DNA of 64,000 bases, taken from assembly GCA_014526335.1 (NCBI GenBank), contig JACTAT010000060.1, forward strand, positions 7,915,686 to 7,979,685. Reading direction: 5' to 3'. The notes below the pieces were generated by a model. It did no database searches. It worked only from the letters and a program-made list of their open reading frames with translations, and had not been told where the DNA came from. Positions 61,522 through 64,000 of this stretch are shown piece after piece; the stretch's first letter is position 1; each line of letters starts with the position of its first letter. The position numbers were made by a program, and so were the translations under genes. The stretch comes from Chrysaora quinquecirrha (taxonomy: Eukaryota > Cnidaria > Scyphozoa > Semaeostomeae > Pelagiidae).

Positions 61522-61902
61522 ATGATGGCAATGAAATACGGAATAAGCCAATGGTTAACTGATGAATCGGCCACCTTTAAAAAAGATGATGAATCGGCCA
61601 CCTTGTACACAAATTGTGACAGAACTACTACGTCATATAACGATGCTGATGTCATGGCTACGTCACACAATAACGTAATGGTTACGTCATACAAAGATGA
61701 TGACGTAACGAATACGTCATTCAAGGATTCGAGTGTAAAACCTTCTTCATTCAAAGATTACAATGTGATTGCTCAGCCATACACAATCAAGAAAGATAGT
61801 AAGTACAAGGATTCCAACATTATTGAAGAGATGAGAGATTTGAAAGTAATGGAAGCTGAGGCAAAAATAGCAAGAAGATATGCCACTGAATATAAAAACC
61901 AG
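61522..61902 (+). pseudogene. inverted partial copy of the right-edge coiled-coil gene exon
   Basis: The frame encodes the same peptide as 63581-64000 on the other strand, with some 10-residue repeats lost or changed (TSYKDDDVTNTSFKD) and an identical end (KVMEAEAKIARRYATEYKNQ) followed by the same GTAAGACC donor. No copy of the downstream terminal exon exists on this strand within the window, so it is probably a truncated duplicate. It is still open, so expression cannot be excluded. Confidence 0.6.
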
Positions 61903-62250
61903 GTAAGACCTCCTAGCTTCCACTAGCTCTAATTTAACGCCTGGCTGTTATGGCCAAACACATGGGCAAAAAGTCACGTGATCTTATTTACGTCTCTTAT
62001 TTTTGTTTAAAATCCCAACTAATCTGAGTTCGACTTTTTATTCTACGGTATCGTCCGGGCCACAGGAGTACTTCGTTTTCGTTCTTCAACCTTCATTTAC
62101 CGTTGTTAATACTCGCTAACCTTCATTTACCTTCTTTAACCTTTGTTTACCTTTTTTAAGTATTTCTATGTCCATATGTAAATAGTTGCAATTAAAATAA
62201 TTATTCGCAAGGTTATGGTAATGATGGTTGTCTGTAAATTTGGCTTCTGT

Positions 62251-62580
62251 CACCCACCGTGTGTTACTTCACTACAGTAAGGTTGCCTGAATTCCCAACT
62301 CCTAAAAGTGCTTTGGCGTCCTTGTTTGATTCAGCTAGCTGGTGGTGCTAAGAGTTCAGTAAGACCGGGGCTGGAGCTCCAGCCATGGTAGCGTCACAGC
62401 CAGGGTCGAGGTCTCGTTAGTTAGTTCATCTGCTTCTCAGATCCTAGCGACTGTCGCTTTTCGCCTTCACCTAACCAACTCCACTTCTTGTCACATGTTG
62501 TATTTCATTGACGTAAAAGGGGATGTTTTGTGCATGCAAAATGTGTACCTTCATTCCAGTTTTGTTGTTTGGGAGCCTGA
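62251..62580 (+). mobile_element. interior copy of family 4 element
   Basis: Matches 60971-61290 almost base for base (ttgcctgaattcccaactcc ... cattccagttttgttgtttg) but lacks both terminal inverted repeats. It lies in the spacer of the inverted duplication, just past the stop of the right-edge gene. Confidence 0.8.
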
Positions 62581-62620
62581 TATGGCACATATGAACATAG
62601 AAAATGTTTTTAACAAGTTT

Positions 62621-64000
62621 TTAAACTGACATATAATCACAAGATGATTCTTCGAGTTCATTATCTTCATTTTTATAACTTTGACTTGCTTCATTTTCAC
62701 CCAACAACCTTTCGTGCAACTTTGCAATGATTTTATCAAGAAATTTCCCTTCTTTCATTTTATCTTCATGAATTAACTCCTTTGAAGAATTCGTATCTGA
62801 CCACTGTTTTCTGTTTTCTAGAAGTCCAGATGTGATTTCGTCTTGGTTTTTGTAAACTTCCATCAGTGCTCCAGCAGTGTCATCTACCTCAATTTGCTTT
62901 TCTTCTAACTGAAAATGATATATTGTATCGTAAGACAACAGGTTTAACAAAGGTTAGCGAAGATTAACGAACGTAAACGAAGGTTGGCGAAGGTAAACGA
63001 AGGTTAAAGAAGGCAAACCAAGGTTAAAGAAGGTTAAAGAAGGTAAACAAAGGTTAACGAAGGTTAGCGAAGATTAACGAATGTAAACAAAGGTTGGCGA
63101 AGGTAAACGAAGGTTAAAGAAGGCAAACAAAGGTTAAAGTAGGTAAACAAGGTTAACGAAGGTTAATGCAGGTTAATGGGGATTAACATAGGTAAACGAA
63201 GGTAAACGAAGATTAACGAAGGTAAACGAAGGTTAAAGAAGGTAAATGAAGGTTAAAGAAGGTAGACGAAGGTTAAAAAAGGTAAACAAAGGTTAACGAA
63301 GGTTAGCGAAGATAAACGAAGGTTAACGAAGGTAAACAAAGGTTAAAGAAGGTAAATGAAGGTTAGCGAGTATTGACAACGGTAAACGAAGGTTGAAGAA
63401 CGAAAACGACGTACTCTTGTGGCCCGGACGATACCGTAGAATGAAAAGTCGACCTCAGATTAGTTGGGATTTTAAACAAAATTAAGAGACGTAAATAAGA
63501 TCTCGTCACTTTTTTGCCCGTGTATTTGGCCATAACAGCCAGGCGTTAAATTAGAGGTAGTGGAAGCTTGGAGGTCTTACCTGGTTTTTATATTCAGTGG
63601 CATATCTTCTTGCTATTTTTGCCTCAGCTTCCATTACTTTCAAATCTCTCATCTCTTCAATAATGTTGGAATCCCTGTACTTACTATAATCCTTGAATGA
63701 CATATTCTTTACGTCATCATCTTTGTATGACGTAACCATTACGTTATTTTGTGACGTAGCCATGACATCAGCATCGTTATATGACGTAGTAGTTCTGTCA
63801 CAATTTGTGTACAAGGTGGCCGATTCATCATCTTTTTCGTGTGATGTAGCTTTCAAACCATTGTTTTTATATGAAGATAATACCCCAATATTGTCTTTGA
63901 ATGACGTAGCGATTGCATCATTGTCCTTGAATGACGTAGTAATGACGTCATTGTCCTTGAATGACGTGGCTCTTGCGTCATCAGTTAGCAATCCTGGATT
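62621..64000 (-). CDS. coiled-coil protein with 10-residue repeats, unknown function, 5' end outside window
   Basis: Two exons seen: 63581-64000 (open to the edge) and terminal 62621-62908, joined in phase 0 by GT/AG. The first exon encodes decapeptide repeats of the type TSFKDNDVIT / ATSFKDND. It then turns into a charged helical segment (NIIEEMRDLKVMEAEAKIAR) that continues across the intron (LEEKQIEVDD) and looks like a coiled coil. The C-terminus is acidic (NEDNELEESSCDYMSV, stop). I do not recognise the family. The decapeptides come from about 30-bp DNA repeats rich in tgacgta/tgacgtca. A partial inverted copy of the exon lies at 61522-61902. Confidence 0.65.
62941..63390. repeat. minisatellite of ggttaaagaaggtaaacgaa units
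   Basis: About 20-bp units (aggtaaacgaaggttaaaga and variants with ggttagcgaa) for 450 bp, in the intron of the right-edge gene. Its distal 30 bp also appear inverted at 62122-62152, so the array existed at least in part before the inverted duplication. Confidence 0.9.

Larger units (their letters stand above)
61555..63985. repeat. large inverted duplication, arms of about 600 bp
   Basis: Left arm about 61555-62152, right arm about 63331-63985 inverted. Shared landmarks: the gtaagacctcc donor, tattctacggtatcgtccgg, taacgcctggctgttatggc, and the last 30 bp of the ggtaaacaaaggttaaag minisatellite. The 1.2-kb spacer holds a family 4 interior copy, the terminal exon of the right-edge gene and most of the minisatellite. 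Confidence 0.85.

Noticed and set aside
1..64000. CRISPR arrays, prokaryotic operons, origins or integrated virus
   Set aside because: All arrays seen are eukaryotic microsatellites or minisatellites; genes have GT/AG introns; no viral gene was recognised.

Overview
This is eukaryotic DNA, AT-rich and intron-rich, most likely from a cnidarian (probably an anthozoan). Three things point there: two metalloproteases with an astacin-TSP1-MAM-ShKT layout close to cnidarian proteins of the Hydra HMP2 type, paralogous NXPE-family genes, and introns full of small TIR elements, tRNA-derived SINEs and Penelope-like fragments. The phylum is an inference from gene content, not a measurement.

Layout. 1-17004 (-): a large EGF/laminin-G gene of the Crumbs kind; 19 exons are traced from its signal peptide and its 3' end lies off the left edge. 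18195-19733 (+): a single-exon NXPE gene, tail to tail with the next gene. 19766-33506 (-): 14-exon astacin-like gene A, with a second NXPE gene (21961-23476, +) nested in its intron 11. 34725-42980 (-): gene B, a tandem paralog of A with the same 14-exon plan. 42981-47359: no gene seen. 47430-48127 (+): a single-exon ankyrin protein like PPP1R27, with a TATA box. 48128-53415: almost empty. 53416-60193 (-): an SLC25A19-type mitochondrial carrier in 8 exons. 60838-64000: repeats and an inverted duplication carrying a coiled-coil gene of unknown function that runs off the right edge.

Main biological result. Both astacin-like proteins keep the three zinc histidines, the four astacin cysteines and all accessory domains. 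Both have lost the catalytic glutamate (HExxH is HQLFH in A and HLLMH in B) and have Phe for the Met-turn tyrosine (SIMHF). Both also have Cys for the inhibitory Asp of the propeptide F-x-G-D motif (FEGC). They look like a tandem pair of secreted pseudoproteases with ShKT tails.

Caveat on sequence quality. Every long coding gene traced here carries one or more single-base frameshifts, about thirteen in all, mostly missing bases in homopolymers. Splice sites and exon phases stay consistent if each is counted as one base gained or lost. Assembly indels are a better explanation than mass pseudogenisation. Exon boundaries were read by eye from GT/AG sites, reading frame and domain continuity, without transcripts.
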